From Bullera alba (lineage: Eukaryota > Basidiomycota > Tremellomycetes > Tremellales > Bulleraceae): a stretch of DNA of 64,000 nucleotides. The position numbers and the translations under genes were made by a program. The stretch lies in NCBI GenBank assembly GCA_001600095.1, contig BCIX01000002.1:2790001-2854000 (forward strand). Direction: 5' to 3'. The number at the start of each line of letters is the position of its first letter. The stretch's first letter is position 1. Under the pieces are notes generated by a model. It did not search any database. It was given only the letters and a program-made list of their open reading frames with translations, and was not told the origin of the DNA. Below are positions 1-11,764 of this stretch, piece by piece.

Positions 1-1
1 G

Positions 2-803
2 GATGGGTATATCAAGTTCACCATGCATGTGACCAAACTCCAGGAGTTGTTCGCAGAGCAGGTACGTCGGTCTATCAGGCTACGAGGGTAAGGGTTGATA
101 CTGACGCTACGTTTAGCCGCACGATTACAACATCTTCAGACAAGCCCTTGCCATTTGCGCCAAGATCGGATGGAAGGCACCACCGGGATTACTTCCTGCC
201 GACATACGCGGGCGACCGTTTGAGGTGATCGTCAGGCCATCAGTCGCTGGTGCGGGTTGGCGAACAGCTAGCAATATCATCTGGCGCTTTTCCACCAGGT
301 GCAATGGCTTGTGCACCGCGGCGTCAGAGCAGCAGAGGACGGGAGGGCACGAACACGTCGAAGGTGGTCATCAAAAACCATGCGATGCTGTCCTGATCGT
401 GAGTCTCACCTCCCACTCCCCCTGCATCAAGAGGCTCATAAGCGTCACAGGTGGAGATGACGGTCAAGCAGAGTATCAAGCAGGAATGCACAGTGACAAT
501 GAAAGATCACAGCCTTCATCTACCCGCCCCAAAGGACAAGTTGCTCATGTGTCGCTACATCCGCTCTCAATTCCACGACCAGGCCTCTTCGTCCAGGATG
601 ACCGTTGCTGGCTTGAAACAGGGTGAGTCGGCTCGTCGCTCTTGAGCCGTATACATACTGGACGCTGTACTGATCCCACTATAGGGTACATAGCGGAGAC
701 GAATAGAGAGGGGTCACATGCCTCGTGGATCCAGAACAACGCCCCGTGGCGGGTACCGAAACCTTCAGACTACCTGAATGCAATCAAGACAGCGCGCAAG
801 TGA
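2..803 (+). CDS. Unrecognised protein, C-terminal part (5' end outside window)
   Basis: I do not recognise this protein. The window opens inside an exon ending in GAGCAG at 61 before a GTACGT donor. Further exons read 117-398, 451-622 (the donor may be one base earlier) and 685-803, with the last codon pair AAG-TGA at 798-803. Reading frames join cleanly (phase 0, 0, then a split Gly codon), which supports a real gene. The visible part is about 180 residues. Its first stretch (around FTMHVTKLQELFAEQ then PHDYNIFRQAL) is amphipathic and helical and faintly resembles a paired-amphipathic-helix segment; this is a weak impression only. The tail reads APWRVPKPSDYLNAIKTARK. A 74-nt GT...AG segment at 225-298 could be a further intron but would break the frame. 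It converges with the next gene. Confidence 0.45.
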
Positions 804-1536
804 GCACCGGCGTCGACAAGGAGATCAACCATCTAGAAACCAAGTACTGCCACAGCAGCTTGACCATCTGTGTGAGCCGACTCGTACTCTATCCACTGGG
901 GCTCCCTGCTGATTTGCGTCAGGACTTGCAGACCTGCCTGCCAACTTGGGCCCAAGATAGGGGCGAAGATCTGTGCTGGATCGGCTCGACTGGTCAAACG
1001 TAACCACTTATCATCAACTTTGAAGCTGACAGGCCTTGGAACCCGAGTAGCCGATACAAGCGAAGAAGAGGGCGAAGGTGAGACGAATGGGGAAGGAGGA
1101 GGAGTCAGCAGAGGGAGAACCTACAACACATGAACGATTGCGTGGGGAGGGGTACCACCTGCAATCTGGCCATTCCACCGCTCGGCGATGCCAAAATATA
1201 TGCATTACTCATGATACAGACTCCCACCGCGAGTTTCACACCTGATAACCTGTCGTCTTCCGCGAGAGTATTGCGATGTCATGTCCTTGCCAGACGCTGA
1301 AGCGAGTTTACTTGATGGTCGACCGCACTCGGATGACGAGAGGTCACCGTATGTTGGCTCGATATGTCATGACGGTCTCCACGTCCAACGACCGAAGTGT
1401 CCATTGGAACTGTTGCCAACGGTGCAATGTAGCTCCAGCATGCCTCCCACGAGATCATGGCGATCGAGTCTCAGCTGCACTCCAGTTCCGTAGGTGGCTC
1501 CCAATATGTGGGTGGTATCGATACCCTGGGTTGTGA
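804..1536. other. Intergenic, convergent 3' flanks
   Basis: About 730 bp between two converging genes. Short ORFs on both strands show no recognisable domain and no consistent exon structure. A GTGAGC donor-like sequence overlaps the stop codon of the upstream gene at 800-805, so a further 3' exon of that gene cannot be excluded. Confidence 0.5.
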
Positions 1537-3127
1537 CTACCTCTTCCTCATCCTCCACCGCACGTAATCCTCCTTCAAAACCCCACCCCATCTCCCTTCT
1601 TGGGTTGGCACCCGGCCGACTTTATACAGCTCACACCCTCTCCTCGGCACAAAGCTGAATCTCCAGACCACAGCCTCGGGCAGGGGCTCATCCTCACCCA
1701 CCCCCCGCTCGGGGGTAGGATCCGTGGGCAGGGTCTCCCTCGTGACCAAGGACAGGACGGCGTGGAGAAAGTGATAAGCGGGAGTGGGGTGCCATTGCGG
1801 GTTCGGACTTGCTGCGATTCTAAACGGTACACCGTCAGTTGACGTAGAGGCTGAACAGGGCTTGAGACTATGAGTAGGTGCTCACAATCGAGGGATCTTG
1901 ATTGTTTCAAAGGTCTGTTGAGCTCTGACAATTCCATCATCGTCTCGAAATCCCACCTCGACCGTCTGAGTCGCAGATCAGTCTCCTCTCGAGGCAGAAG
2001 CGAAAGTGTCCGAGTCGAGCTCACCGGTATACCCAATAGCCATGACTGTGCCCAGTGCTTGAGAAGCTTCCTGCAGCCACGATGAGATACAATCTTTCCG
2101 TAGGGGCACAGATATAGGTCACTTACTTCTGAAAGATCATCTCCTGTTTAGGATTATTGATCACCTTGTTCGTCTTCAGCTCGAGGCAGTGGTCTAGACC
2201 GGGGTGTGGCGTGCCCGGCGGTGCTACGAGCGGTCAGGTGAGCGACCCGTTTCCATACTCCATCCCTACGCACCATTTACACAGTCCACTTCTCCCCCGA
2301 GACACATTGGGATCTCGCCAATGGCGCTTCTCACCACATTACACCACTGCACTCCCGTCAACACTGACATCTCCGCTTCCCCGCGATTGGGTGTAGCCCT
2401 AGCCCATGGACCCACCTGCACATTCTGATTCACGCTTCCAGCCCAGCCTTCCGGCTCGTGATCAGGCACGACCTCTCCTGCGGGGGGATACGTCGAAAAC
2501 GCTTCGTACGAGTATCCCATATAGCTCTGCAGAGCCCATGAACTCTGCTCCCCTTGCCTACTCGCAAGGTATCAGCTCCAGCTGCTCCCTTTTCTCTGCG
2601 AATTGGCGATTTCATAGACATCTGCTCACCGCTTTGCTCTTACATCTGGTGGATCATGTAGTTCGATGTATACCGACCCGTCGAGGGGTATCGCCGTCAT
2701 CTCCCATCCTTCCCTATCTTCAAATGGCGCCGTCATGAGTCTGGTACAGTCCGCAATCAGCTTCCCAAATAGCGGTGGATACAACGCCCTCTTGGACCCA
2801 CCTCGTCATCATCCCTCTCCAGGTGACTACCCCGCCTCTGCGCAGTGCCTTCTTGCCCCGTTTCTCCAGGTTCATTATCGCCTCGCACAGTCCATCCAGG
2901 TGTTCATCCAGATCCTCCCTCTCGACCTGCTCGTCAAACCCATGTGTCAGATCACTGCCGATGGGAGCTCTTCTGTGATATGCCATGGACGTATCGTCGT
3001 GCACGATCGATCTGTCCGGTAGATGGGAGTACGTGGTAATGAGCGTTGGCAGGCGGTACACCGGCGGAGGTTCGATCAGGTCGCGCCGTGGGAGCGGGAG
3101 GTAGGTATTGACCTGGCGCCTCGACAT
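1537..3127 (-). CDS. RAI1: Decapping/pyrophosphohydrolase nuclease Rai1 (DXO family)
   Basis: Rai1/DXO proteins remove incomplete or non-canonical 5' caps and, in yeasts, partner the 5'-3' exonuclease Rat1 in nuclear RNA quality control and transcription termination. Eight exons (complement 1537-1819, 1886-1965, 2025-2070, 2127-2223, 2274-2346, 2416-2526, 2644-2740, 2802-3127) give 370 aa, close to the usual fungal length. Family hallmarks are visible: VTWRGMMTR near residue 101, [13 protein letters not shown], the E-x-D motif in GGEVDC, the E-x-K motif in CLELK, then [15 protein letters not shown] and [10 protein letters not shown]. The metal-binding acidic residues appear intact. The frame stays open upstream to an ATG at 3253; I prefer the ATG at 3127, which starts MSRRQ just before the conserved domain. 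It lies downstream of the symplekin gene on the same strand. Confidence 0.93.
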
Positions 3128-3528
3128 AGCGGAGATGTGGCTCAGAGTTCTGATGCCCGGCAATGAGCTGAAGCAAGTCTTGATCATCGACCCATCCAGA
3201 GTCGCTCGAAGCAGTATGAAAGTAAGATGTAGAGTCGGTTTCAACATTTTCAACTTAGTTGTTTCGGATTCTCAAACTCGTCAGTTTCAGCTCGATCAAG
3301 TACCAAGTCTTCATCTATCTGTCTGCTCTGAAGTTGATGCTCTGCATACTACTAGATGCTACTACGCGGTTGACAGCCCGACATACACGGCACGCTCAAC
3401 CTCGGCCCGGCCTCTTGCCGTACTCGATATCGTACACCTCGTCCTTCACAACGATTACACCTAATGGACCTCGGCCGTCGCTGGCTCCCCAAGCAACTAC
3501 CACCTCATCAGCTCGACTCGACCAACCA
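3128..3528. other. Short gap between symplekin 3' end and RAI1 start
   Basis: About 400 bp that must hold the symplekin 3' UTR/terminator and the RAI1 promoter. The RAI1 frame is open up to 3253, so part may be coding if translation starts there. No convincing TATA box. Confidence 0.5.
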
Positions 3529-6500
3529 TCAGCCCGGGCTCACCTCTGCCAGAGCATTCTTCTGTCCTTTTGCAGCGAGAAAGCTACCCAGACCCGTCTT
3601 GAGCGAAGGCTGCTTTTCCAGCACGTCCCTCAGCGAGTCCTTTGGTAATTGCAACAACGAGCCATAACTCGCTGGAGCAATCAGCCTCGCCAGCTTGATG
3701 AATCCGTCCCACAGGGGCGGTTGTTCCCAGATCCGCTTGGAGACGAGTTTTGGCAATATATTGTTGGCGATGAAGGGCACGAGCGATTTGTACGTCGTCA
3801 CCGCTTGGATAGTCGTTCGGAGGAAGACTACGGGAAGAGTAGGCAGATCCGTGATTCGAGCCAAGGATGTGGCGAGAACGTCGGATCGGAAGACGGTGGT
3901 CATGGAGAAACATATCCCAATGGCTGATAAAGGTCAAGTGGGTCAGTCACGCCTGACAGGAGTTAAAGGTCATATTGCTCACCCTCGATAGTCGCCTTGC
4001 GCGCACTCTCCTCCGTGTGCAGAGCCACCAGTAGGTCCGCCGGCGTCATCTTCTGCAGCGCAGAAGCGAATGCAGTCCTCACTACATCCCTCGAGTCGGC
4101 GGATCCCAAGAGGGACACTATCCTCGGTATCTGCTTTTCAATCTCCGCCTGTGTCCAGTCAGCTGCCCGTCCCCAAATCATAACACCGGCCGACTGCAGC
4201 GCTGCGCGATGCACCCACCTTGTCTAGCTCCCCGATGATGGGAATGATGAACCTCGGTTCGAGCTCTCTCTCGCTCATCAAGCCTTTCACCAAGTTTGCG
4301 ACGACCGTACTTGCCCCTTCGGCACTCAACGTCGTGACCACATGCAGAGCCAGCTCGTCGGCGCCTGCCGGGAAATGTCGCAGCACTTCCAACAACCTCG
4401 GCGTCGGTCCTAGCGACTGAATCAATGGCGTGAGGAGCGTCTTGACGGTTCCGGCGATCGCTGTTTCGAGTTTCGGGTACACGCTGAAGATGTCCTCGAG
4501 CATGTCTTGATGCCGTCTCGACAGGGCAAACGCCAATTCGACATGCTGTTGAACCGTATCCGTCGTCACCTCTGTCAGGAACTTTGATTCCACTTTCTCC
4601 TCGACCTGTTCTCCGTCTTCCATCTCGACGTCGCTGTCTTGCGGTTTCGACTCTGTGACCAACCGGCGCAATACCCCAAGACCATAGGACGTGATTTGGG
4701 ACGACATTGGCGAATCGGGAACCCATCGGCTCACAGTCCGAATCGCCATCACTCGGGTCTTCCTATCAGGATGCGTGCACAATTCAAGCAATCCCCCCAG
4801 AGCCTCTTTCCTCACTGGCGGCCTAGCCTCGATCAGGTCTCTCAATGCCAAAAAGCCCACAATGGCCTTGTCCGCGTCGCCGCAGAGCGAGGCAAGCGAG
4901 TCGATCACCGTCATCGGTAGCTCCGGCAATGACGATAGGAACGGCGATAACGATCGGTCCTTGGCGTCGACTTTCGGTAATAGCGATGCCATGATTGCTG
5001 CCAGATGAGACGGGTAGACTGAAGTATGGTTCAACTTGTCATTGTACCACTCCTCGTTGAGCCATATCGAGGCGAACTTTGATCTCGAGGCGAAATCCGT
5101 GGTGACAAAGTTGACAATCGCGTTCTTTCTCTCTGCGCCCCGGGTCGACAGTCGAGCCATGAGGAGCATCCACATCTCCTTCGGTTGAACGGCGAGTCTA
5201 ACACCGTCTTTCGGGTCAATGTCGGGTAGACTTGCTAGCTCGTGTCCATTCTGCCATATCCGCTCTATGGCATGATCGATCAATTCGTCTCGATCAGCCG
5301 TGTCAAGTGTCGATGGTGCGGGTAGGGTGAATTCTGTGAGGGTGATCGCCTCTTCGGCCTCCTCGAGCAGTGGTTCCGCGAGCTATGACGTGTCAGTAAT
5401 TGCAGATGTGAGGAACTAGGGACACCCACCAGCATCTCATCCTCATCATCCATATCCATTTCGAGCGGATTCAACACATCTTCCTCCTCCTCCTTCACAC
5501 CGGTATTTACTCCCAGAGCACTTGCCAGGAGGGGCACCGCATCAGGGCTATTGCTGATCAAGTTTCTGCGAGCCGTCTGGGATCAAGTCAGCACTGCTCC
5601 GAAAACCTCAAACCCACCTCGAAAGCCGCTGTCAGCTGTTCCACCGACACAGCCTGCAGGCCCGCCATCACGATGTCAATCACCGCTTCAACGGGATACC
5701 GAGTGACATCGACTTCTGCGCTAGAGACTCCGGACTCGAGTTTGGCCCGTTTCACCGCATCCGCACTCGACTCTGCTTCCAAGGGGTGCTTCGTACTTGG
5801 TCCAGGTTCCGTTTTGACGTTTGCCCTCCGCCTCTTCCTCTCTTCTTGCTCGGCGGCAAAGGCAAGGTCCATCCGTTGTTTCTGCCGTATCAGCGTCTCG
5901 TTCAGCTGAGCGGCGAACGGGCTCAAAGCGGACAATCTGGCGGAAATCAGCCAAGCTGTTCACCTATCCGTTGTGACTGCCACTCACTTGAGAAGATGAA
6001 CCATGACCATCTTCATCGTCTTCTCCACAGCTCGTATCTGCATCACGGGCCGTCCTGCTGCTTCGAGGTGTGCCGGCGTCCACGCCGCCATCGAGGGGAT
6101 GAGTAATGCTGCTAGCGGCGGCCTACTCTTGCAGAGTAGAGGGAAAGTGTGAAAGATGGGCTGTAGGATCGCGGGATCACTAAGAAGCCGAATCAGCAAT
6201 TCCTCAAATTCGCTGGAGTCAAGACCTGCGCTTCCGACTCACTGGGACGAGAACATCACAGTGACAAGCTGTGTTTGAAGCATCTTTGCCTCTTCCTCCA
6301 GTTGGGGCACATTCAAAGGGCTATCCCTCGATACTATCGCTATACTTGGGTCGGGACCGGAGGAACCGCCTTGTCTAGCTTGAAGCTGATACCGAGCGTC
6401 AGTCTCCAATATCTACTGCCTTTGGCACCGCCTAACTCACTCGGGGATCCATTGCTGGAGCTCGGATACCCGCCAACAGGACCTTTTGGACGAATTTCCA

Positions 6501-7172
6501 AGCGGCGGCTTTGACACCCTTGTTATTGGGCTGAGCATGCGGGTCGAGGGCTAGTGACAGTATACGGGATTTTGACATGTTGAACAGCTCAAAGATGGCT
6601 TGTGGGGGTCGTGATGTGGCACTACACATGAAGTCAGCGTCAGTCATCCACTCAGGAGCGGTTTACATGCGGAAACACTTACAGCAATTTGAAGAGGATA
6701 GGATGGATAGTGGAGAAGATCGGTATGACTGCTTTTATAGTCGTTGCCGAAGACGTGTTCAGCAACCTGTTCAAAGCCTCCAAGGACGACTGGGCAACTA
6801 GAAGCAGTGTAAGCTAATCGCTCAGGCTCAGTCTCGGGACTTACTGGCCGACTTTGCGTCCATCTTCAATTTTGACCTGCCGACAGCCAACGAAATCATT
6901 TCCAGCGTCCAACTGCGTAACAGACTCTCCCCGCCATCCACCACCATTGGGAGTAACTGAGTACATAGCTCCGGGAGCCTATCTGGCTGATCCTCGAATC
7001 TTGCCGATGCCGCAGATAGTGCCGTTGCCTGCGCTGATGATTCCGCTGGGAGGGTGAGGGCTGCTGCCAAAGCCTGGAGTGGGTCGGTGGGCGCGGATGT
7101 CTGGGCAGCGCTTCGAGAGGGCTCTACGACGTCGACGGCTGATCCGATCTCTTCATCGGCGTAGAGAGACAT
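3529..7172 (-). CDS. PTA1: Symplekin/Pta1, mRNA cleavage-polyadenylation scaffold
   Basis: Symplekin/Pta1 is the HEAT-repeat scaffold of the nuclear pre-mRNA 3'-end processing complex. Ten exons (complement 3529-3923, 3983-4148, 4219-5382, 5430-5576, 5618-5936, 5988-6212, 6243-6385, 6441-6621, 6683-6797, 6845-7172) encode 1,060 aa, within the family range. The N-terminal third has the helical symplekin N-domain (PDPSIAIVSRDSPLNVPQLEEEA). Then comes a basic linker (KRRRANVKTEP) and an acidic segment (KEEEEDVLNPLEMDMDDEDE). The C-terminal third carries the symplekin C domain, including FIIPIIGELDK, VVFLRTTIQAVTTYKSL and LWDGFIKLARL. The largest exon is 1,164 nt. The start is the first ATG of the open frame (MSLYADEE). 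It is divergent from VMA10 across about 240 bp. Confidence 0.93.
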
Positions 7173-7409
7173 CAGAGTGGCGTGCTATGTGTGTTATGTC
7201 TCCATTGCCATCACCAGACAGTACAGTAAGGTGTTGAAGAGGGTTGTCGGCATTCTTCTGCTCGGACTGTACGGTGACATCTGCCACGTGGTGAATTTGA
7301 TTCCGCTCGCTCCCTTACGCCCATCGCGGTCATGGTTGCCATCACTCGCACTGTAGTCTGTCACCACTACATCTCTCCATCTCTAGACATCGTATAGACA
7401 CGCTTCAGT

Positions 7410-8112
7410 ATGGTGAGTGCAGCAGGGAGGAGCAGTGACGTGTATTGAGCTAATTGTCGTGTTAATCCCCTGGACGCCCTTCATCGCTCGGTCTTACCCG
7501 CTCTCCACGTTCAGGCCGCCAACTCCCAAGGTATCCAAACCCTCCTCGAGGCCGAGAAGGAGGCCGCTAAGGTCGTCCAGAAGGCCAGGCAGTGTGAGTG
7601 CAGCTTTATTGACTGTAGCGAGTCTTCCAGCTGTCGCTGTCGCTGATGTTGCTCCACTGTAGACCGTGTCCAGAAGCTAAAGGACGCGAGATCAGAGGCG
7701 GCAAAGGATATCGAGGCGTACAAGGCCAAGAAGGATGAAGAGTTCAAGAAGTTCGAGTCGGAGGTGGGTACCCTCAGCTCACAGCTTATGGGCTAGAGTG
7801 CTGATCGGGACCAACCCAATTCACCTTTCTTCCTCTGACACCGCAACAACCTCGCTCTCTCTCATCCGAAATACCTCACGCCTCACGCCTTATCCTCGCC
7901 AACATGTCCATCATGTTACCAAAACTCCACAGCACACGTCCCAGACGTCATCTTCGCAATCCTCGATCGACGCCTCGACCAAGCAACAGCTCGAGTCTAT
8001 CGAGTCAGCACTCAAGGCTCACCGAGCAGACGCAGTGAAGAAGATTGTCGAGAGGGTCATCAAGTGCGAGCCAGAGTTGCACCAGAACTTGAAGAAGGTC
8101 GAGGCGAAGTAG
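7410..8112 (+). CDS. VMA10: V-type proton ATPase subunit G
   Basis: Subunit G forms part of the peripheral stalk (stator) of the vacuolar proton pump. Four exons, 7410-7412, 7515-7593, 7663-7763 and 7933-8112, give 120 aa, typical of the family. Exon 1 is only the start codon, immediately followed by a GTGAGT donor. The joined N-terminus M-AANSQGIQTLLEAEKEA matches the conserved subunit G start, which supports this odd exon. The rest is a charged coiled coil (KARQYRVQKLKDARSEAAKD, KKDEEFKKFESE). The third intron (169 nt) is long for this window. Its acceptor was chosen at 7932 to give EHTSQTSSS; a nearby AG at 7943 is an alternative that would shift residues there. Confidence 0.92.
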
Positions 8113-8258
8113 ATACCAAGAGCCAGACTCTGCGGCTCGCTGAGCCTCATGCGATTGTATGCGTTGATACATATGTAATACATGTGATTCTGCGGAATGA
8201 CGGCAACCACTCTGATCTCCATGCCATCTTAATCCTACCATCTCCAAGGACGCCCTAC

Positions 8259-9356
8259 TCATAACACACTCCTGACAACTCGCTCCGCTGCGACCACGGC
8301 TCCGCCAGCGGCAGCACAGATCCAGACCCACTTGTTGACCAGCTCTGCGGGTTTGGGCCAAAAGGCATTCTTGTCGACTTGGTACTGATGGAACTGACCC
8401 AGCTTTGCCGGATCGGTCATCGCGTATCGCTCCTCCTGGGACGCTTCGTTCTCCTTGTCTCCGCCGACATATCGCAGGAAGACATAGTTGGCCAGCGGCC
8501 CGAGCAGGAGGAGTGGGTTGAACAGGTTGTGAGCGAACAGCAGGATGGGGAAGGCAGAGTGGACGAGTGCGTCACCGAGGTAGCTAGAGGAGGTCAGCGT
8601 GGGCATCTTTGCACCTCCCTTCCTCTGAATCGATGATAAGAGCCAGCTAGGTCGACGATGATATCCAAGGCAGGTTCGAAGTCCAGTGAAGGGATTATGC
8701 ACAGGTTGGGATTGTCGCACTCACTTTGGATGCCTGACCACGCTCCACACTCCCTCCTTGCATACACCCTTATCCCCACTCTGCTTAAAGCTCTCCAACT
8801 GCGAATCGGCCAATACCTCCATCGCCAGACCCGCTCCGAACAATCCAATCGCCAGCGCGTCGAGACCCACTGCCCACTCTGGAGGACACCTCAAGATCGG
8901 GTATGTCGTCCTGAATGGCGCAGTCACTGGCAGTGTGATGAATGCCTGGACTATAGCTTCCGGGAGGTACATCTGTACTGCGGCCTTCCACCATCCTTGG
9001 GGATCCTTCTTCAAAGCCTTATACCTCGGATCATCGTGACCTCTAATTTGACGACGGCTGATGACTCGATATGCCAATCTAGAACCCCAGAGAGTGATCC
9101 CGCTGAGCAATAGCCATCCAGGGCGAGAAATCGACTTGAGAGCAGTTGACAGTGGGACACCAGAGAGAAGATGTCGACCGACAGATTGATACCATGCGTT
9201 GGCGATTTGACCAGTAGACCAGAGAACGTCTTTGCCTTCCATATAGTTGATCTGTCGAGCGATGGCGTAGGCTGGAACGGCGAGAGCAGTGTGAAAAGCG
9301 AGGTTGGGCAGCAGGGTGTCCCGCAGGACGCCCACGTCCACCAGAGACCTCGACAT
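8259..9356 (-). CDS. DUF1295 / steroid 5-alpha-reductase-like membrane protein
   Basis: A polytopic membrane protein of the DUF1295 group, related to steroid 5-alpha-reductase and isoprenylcysteine methyltransferase C-terminal domains. The substrate is unknown. Two exons (complement 8259-8583 and 8725-9356) encode 318 aa. Splicing restores the signature RHPNYLGD near residue 211, split by a 141-nt intron at the Asn codon, which strongly supports the junction. Several hydrophobic helices are visible (LALAVPAYAIARQINYMEG, WAVGLDALAIGLFGAGLAME, FPILLFAHNLFNPLLLLGPLA, and one at the C-terminus). The conserved GVWSVVRHPN and LGPLANY-FLRYVGG elements fit NADPH-dependent members. It is tandem with the NADH dehydrogenase gene upstream. 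Confidence 0.85.
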
Positions 9357-9724
9357 GCTTGGACTGTTCTAGATGATCAGTGAGGGGTGATGAAGTGGAG
9401 TGAGAAGGAAGTCGAGAACGATGACATCCTTTGGGCCGGTGGTTCGGTTAATCCGCACGTCGCACTATGACGTGTCATCTGGCTCATGGTCTGTCAGCTC
9501 GTCGTTCGAGTCAACTAGCCTACTATACATCGTATCAACCATGCAACACGCTCAGCGGCCGGCGACGTGGTTGAGAGCTATGCATACAATGAATTGTAGG
9601 GAACAGCATGACCTGGACAAATCACCAAATCATCGGCTCATCCCTTCTACCAATTCTCTAGGTGGTCCTGTCCCTCCTCTCATTCTACTACTCTCTATTC
9701 GTGTCGCTCCTCTCTCCTTTTGTC
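9357..9724. other. Intergenic, 368 bp
   Basis: Between two minus-strand genes. It should hold the promoter of the DUF1295 gene and the 3' end of the NADH dehydrogenase transcript. I see no ORF or repeat worth reporting. Confidence 0.5.
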
Positions 9725-11017
9725 CTACTTCGGCGCAACCTCCTTCCCGTAGACCCTGTTCAAAGCCCAACTGACCACAATGAGGACCTTATTCCTCCAG
9801 CTCCTCGCCCAACTGAGGTTCTTCGTCCTCCACGCCAGCCAAGCGGAAGCGCCGGACCAATCCTGCTGACCTGAGATGACACCGTCTTGCTGGCCTATAT
9901 AGGCGATGGTGGCTTGTTGTCGATAGACAAAGTCTCCCGGCTTGGTGTTATCGTTGTTGAACGTTTTCGAGAGGTACTCTCCCTTTTGACTAGCAACCTC
10001 TGCCGTCGTAGGCAATTCTCCACCCTCAATATCCGCCGCATCTCCCATAGCATAGACGCCGTCGATGACCGATCTGTCCTCCTTGAGGACCTGAAGTCTA
10101 TGGTTGGTCAAGATCCGAGGGGGTTTGCTCTTCGCCACGTCCAACTTGTCCACCAGGGGGACCTCCTTGTTGCCCGTGGCCCAGACCAACATGCCGAATT
10201 TGATCTCGCCATCTTCCTTCGTGTGCATCACCCCGGGTTCCACCTTGGTGATGTGCGATCCGGTCTTCGGCTCCACTCCACGGCCTTTGAAGCTCGAGAT
10301 GGCGTACTCGGAAAGTCCCTTGTCGAACGCGGTAAGGATCTGGTCGGCGACGTCGTGTAGTGATATCGAGATTTTGTCCTTGAGATCGGGGTACAGTACC
10401 GATAGATCGTGGTGTATCAAGTCGAACATCTCTGCTGCCAATTCCACCCCGGTCGGACCTCCTCCCACCACTATGATGTGCAGCAAGTCTCTCTGCTGCT
10501 CCTCTGACATCGTTGGGAGGGATGCCATCTCCAGTATATCCTCCAATCTCTGCCTCAAGGCTTTTGCGTCTCTCACGTTCTTGACAAAGAACGCATTCTC
10601 CTCCACTCCGGGCGTCCCGAATGTCTGAATGGTGCATCCGGGCGCGATGACCACCTTGTCATAAGACTCCTCAAAGGTCTGCTCGGCCATGTCATCGAAC
10701 GATGGCTTGCAGACACATTTCCGGCGTTCAAAGTCGATATCGTCCACCTGGGCTTTGAGATATCGAATCGCTTTGCTCTTCCGCCTGATCGGCTCCTCGG
10801 CGAGTGAAAAGGCGAAAAGGCCACATGCTGCACTGGCCAGGAGAGGGGTATAGGCGACTGTTGGCTCGGGCGAGATGACGGTGACTTGGTACTTCTTGTC
10901 GTCGAGGCTGTGGGCTAGAGTGCTACCCGCCCATCCGCTGCCGATGATGACAATCTTTTCGCGCATTGCAGTGTGTCTCAAGATTCGAGGAGCGTGTTTT
11001 GCCGCAGAATGAAGCAT
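9725..11017 (-). CDS. Alternative (type II) NADH dehydrogenase, mitochondrial
   Basis: Type II NADH dehydrogenases pass electrons from NADH to ubiquinone through FAD without pumping protons, on the mitochondrial inner membrane. The gene is a single exon of 430 aa. Two dinucleotide-binding motifs are clear: IVIIGSGWAG (residues 21-30, FAD) and IVVGGGPTGVE (181-191, NADH), followed by YAMGDAAD, the FAD-contacting element near the C-terminus. The tail KVLIVVSWALNRVYG is the usual amphipathic membrane anchor. There is no EF-hand insertion. I chose the ATG at 11017 because the 17 residues before MREKIVIIG are Arg/Lys-rich and amphipathic (MLHSAAKHAPRILRHTA), like a mitochondrial presequence. Other in-frame starts are 11179 and 10966. 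Confidence 0.9.
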   Translation of the reverse strand: MLHSAAKHAPRILRHTAMREKIVIIGSGWAGSTLAHSLDDKKYQVTVISPEPTVAYTPLLASAACGLFAFSLAEEPIRRKSKAIRYLKAQVDDIDFERRKCVCKPSFDDMAEQTFEESYDKVVIAPGCTIQTFGTPGVEENAFFVKNVRDAKALRQRLEDILEMASLPTMSEEQQRDLLHIIVVGGGPTGVELAAEMFDLIHHDLSVLYPDLKDKISISLHDVADQILTAFDKGLSEYAISSFKGRGVEPKTGSHITKVEPGVMHTKEDGEIKFGMLVWATGNKEVPLVDKLDVAKSKPPRILTNHRLQVLKEDRSVIDGVYAMGDAADIEGGELPTTAEVASQKGEYLSKTFNNDNTKPGDFVYRQQATIAYIGQQDGVISGQQDWSGASAWLAWRTKNLSWARSWRNKVLIVVSWALNRVYGKEVAPK

Positions 11018-11764
11018 GCAGTCATGGTCAGGAAGCAAGAACCAGAAGCAGCTCTGTTGAGGATACGCATGTTGATCGTTGGTAGACAGCTGAAAGTTGC
11101 GATCTCGACGTTCCGATGACGTAGAGCGAAATCGAGGCGTTGCGCGTAGTTTTCGCAGCGAGAGAAAGAGAGCTGACATGAGCAGCTGTCATGGTTGTCA
11201 TTCAATCGACGCGTGTGCATTACGACGCATCCCCTACGCCTTCCTACGACATTCCAATGGGAGCAGCTGACATCCATAGTCGCCTTCTTACATCGCCTTC
11301 TTACAAACACGAGATGCTAATCATCGACTGTGAGCGATCGCGATCACCTAAAGACCATAATTTACGGGCATAGCCTTGCGACTGCCTTCGAACGATAACC
11401 ACGATTTCAAACCACGGCTGAAACGACTCGGCCAGAACCCAAGATCATCGGCATCCTGTATGCTCTATGCTTCTGCTCATCTGCTCCTTGAGACAAGATG
11501 CTTGACCACAGCTTCTGATTACACTTCCCCCACTCCCGATAGCCGATTGTAGCCTTCCTCAAGACACTGCGACACTGTGACGTTCCCACTTGGACATTCC
11601 TTTGATGGCTGATGCTTCTGACAGAGGCGTATATAGCCGGGTGGCCGTCATCCATCCTATCCCCCTCGTCTCCAGATCACCTCCTCTCCATCGCATACCT
11701 ATTGCATTCAACCAATCGCAGCTCTTGCCAATAGCACACTTCTTTTTCAACGACCGATACTACA
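11018..11764. promoter_or_regulatory. Divergent promoter region with TATA-like box
   Basis: Shared upstream region of the minus-strand NADH dehydrogenase and the plus-strand small acidic protein gene at 11765. A TATATA sequence at 11630-11635 lies 130 bp before the plus-strand ATG and is a candidate TATA box. The NADH dehydrogenase frame is open upstream to 11179. The function is inferred from position and sequence only. Confidence 0.4.

Noticed and set aside
225..298. Additional 74-nt intron in the first gene
   Set aside because: GT and AG ends are present but removing it breaks the frame with the following exons, which otherwise join cleanly.
8669..8681. GGTTCGAAGTCC, a tRNA B-box-like sequence
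   Set aside because: It lies in the intron of the DUF1295 gene; no A box or pairing acceptor stem at tRNA distance.
11018..11179. N-terminal extension of the NADH dehydrogenase (54 more residues)
   Set aside because: The downstream ATG at 11017 gives a better mitochondrial presequence; the extension is Cys/Trp/Phe-mixed and unlike a leader. Not fully excluded.
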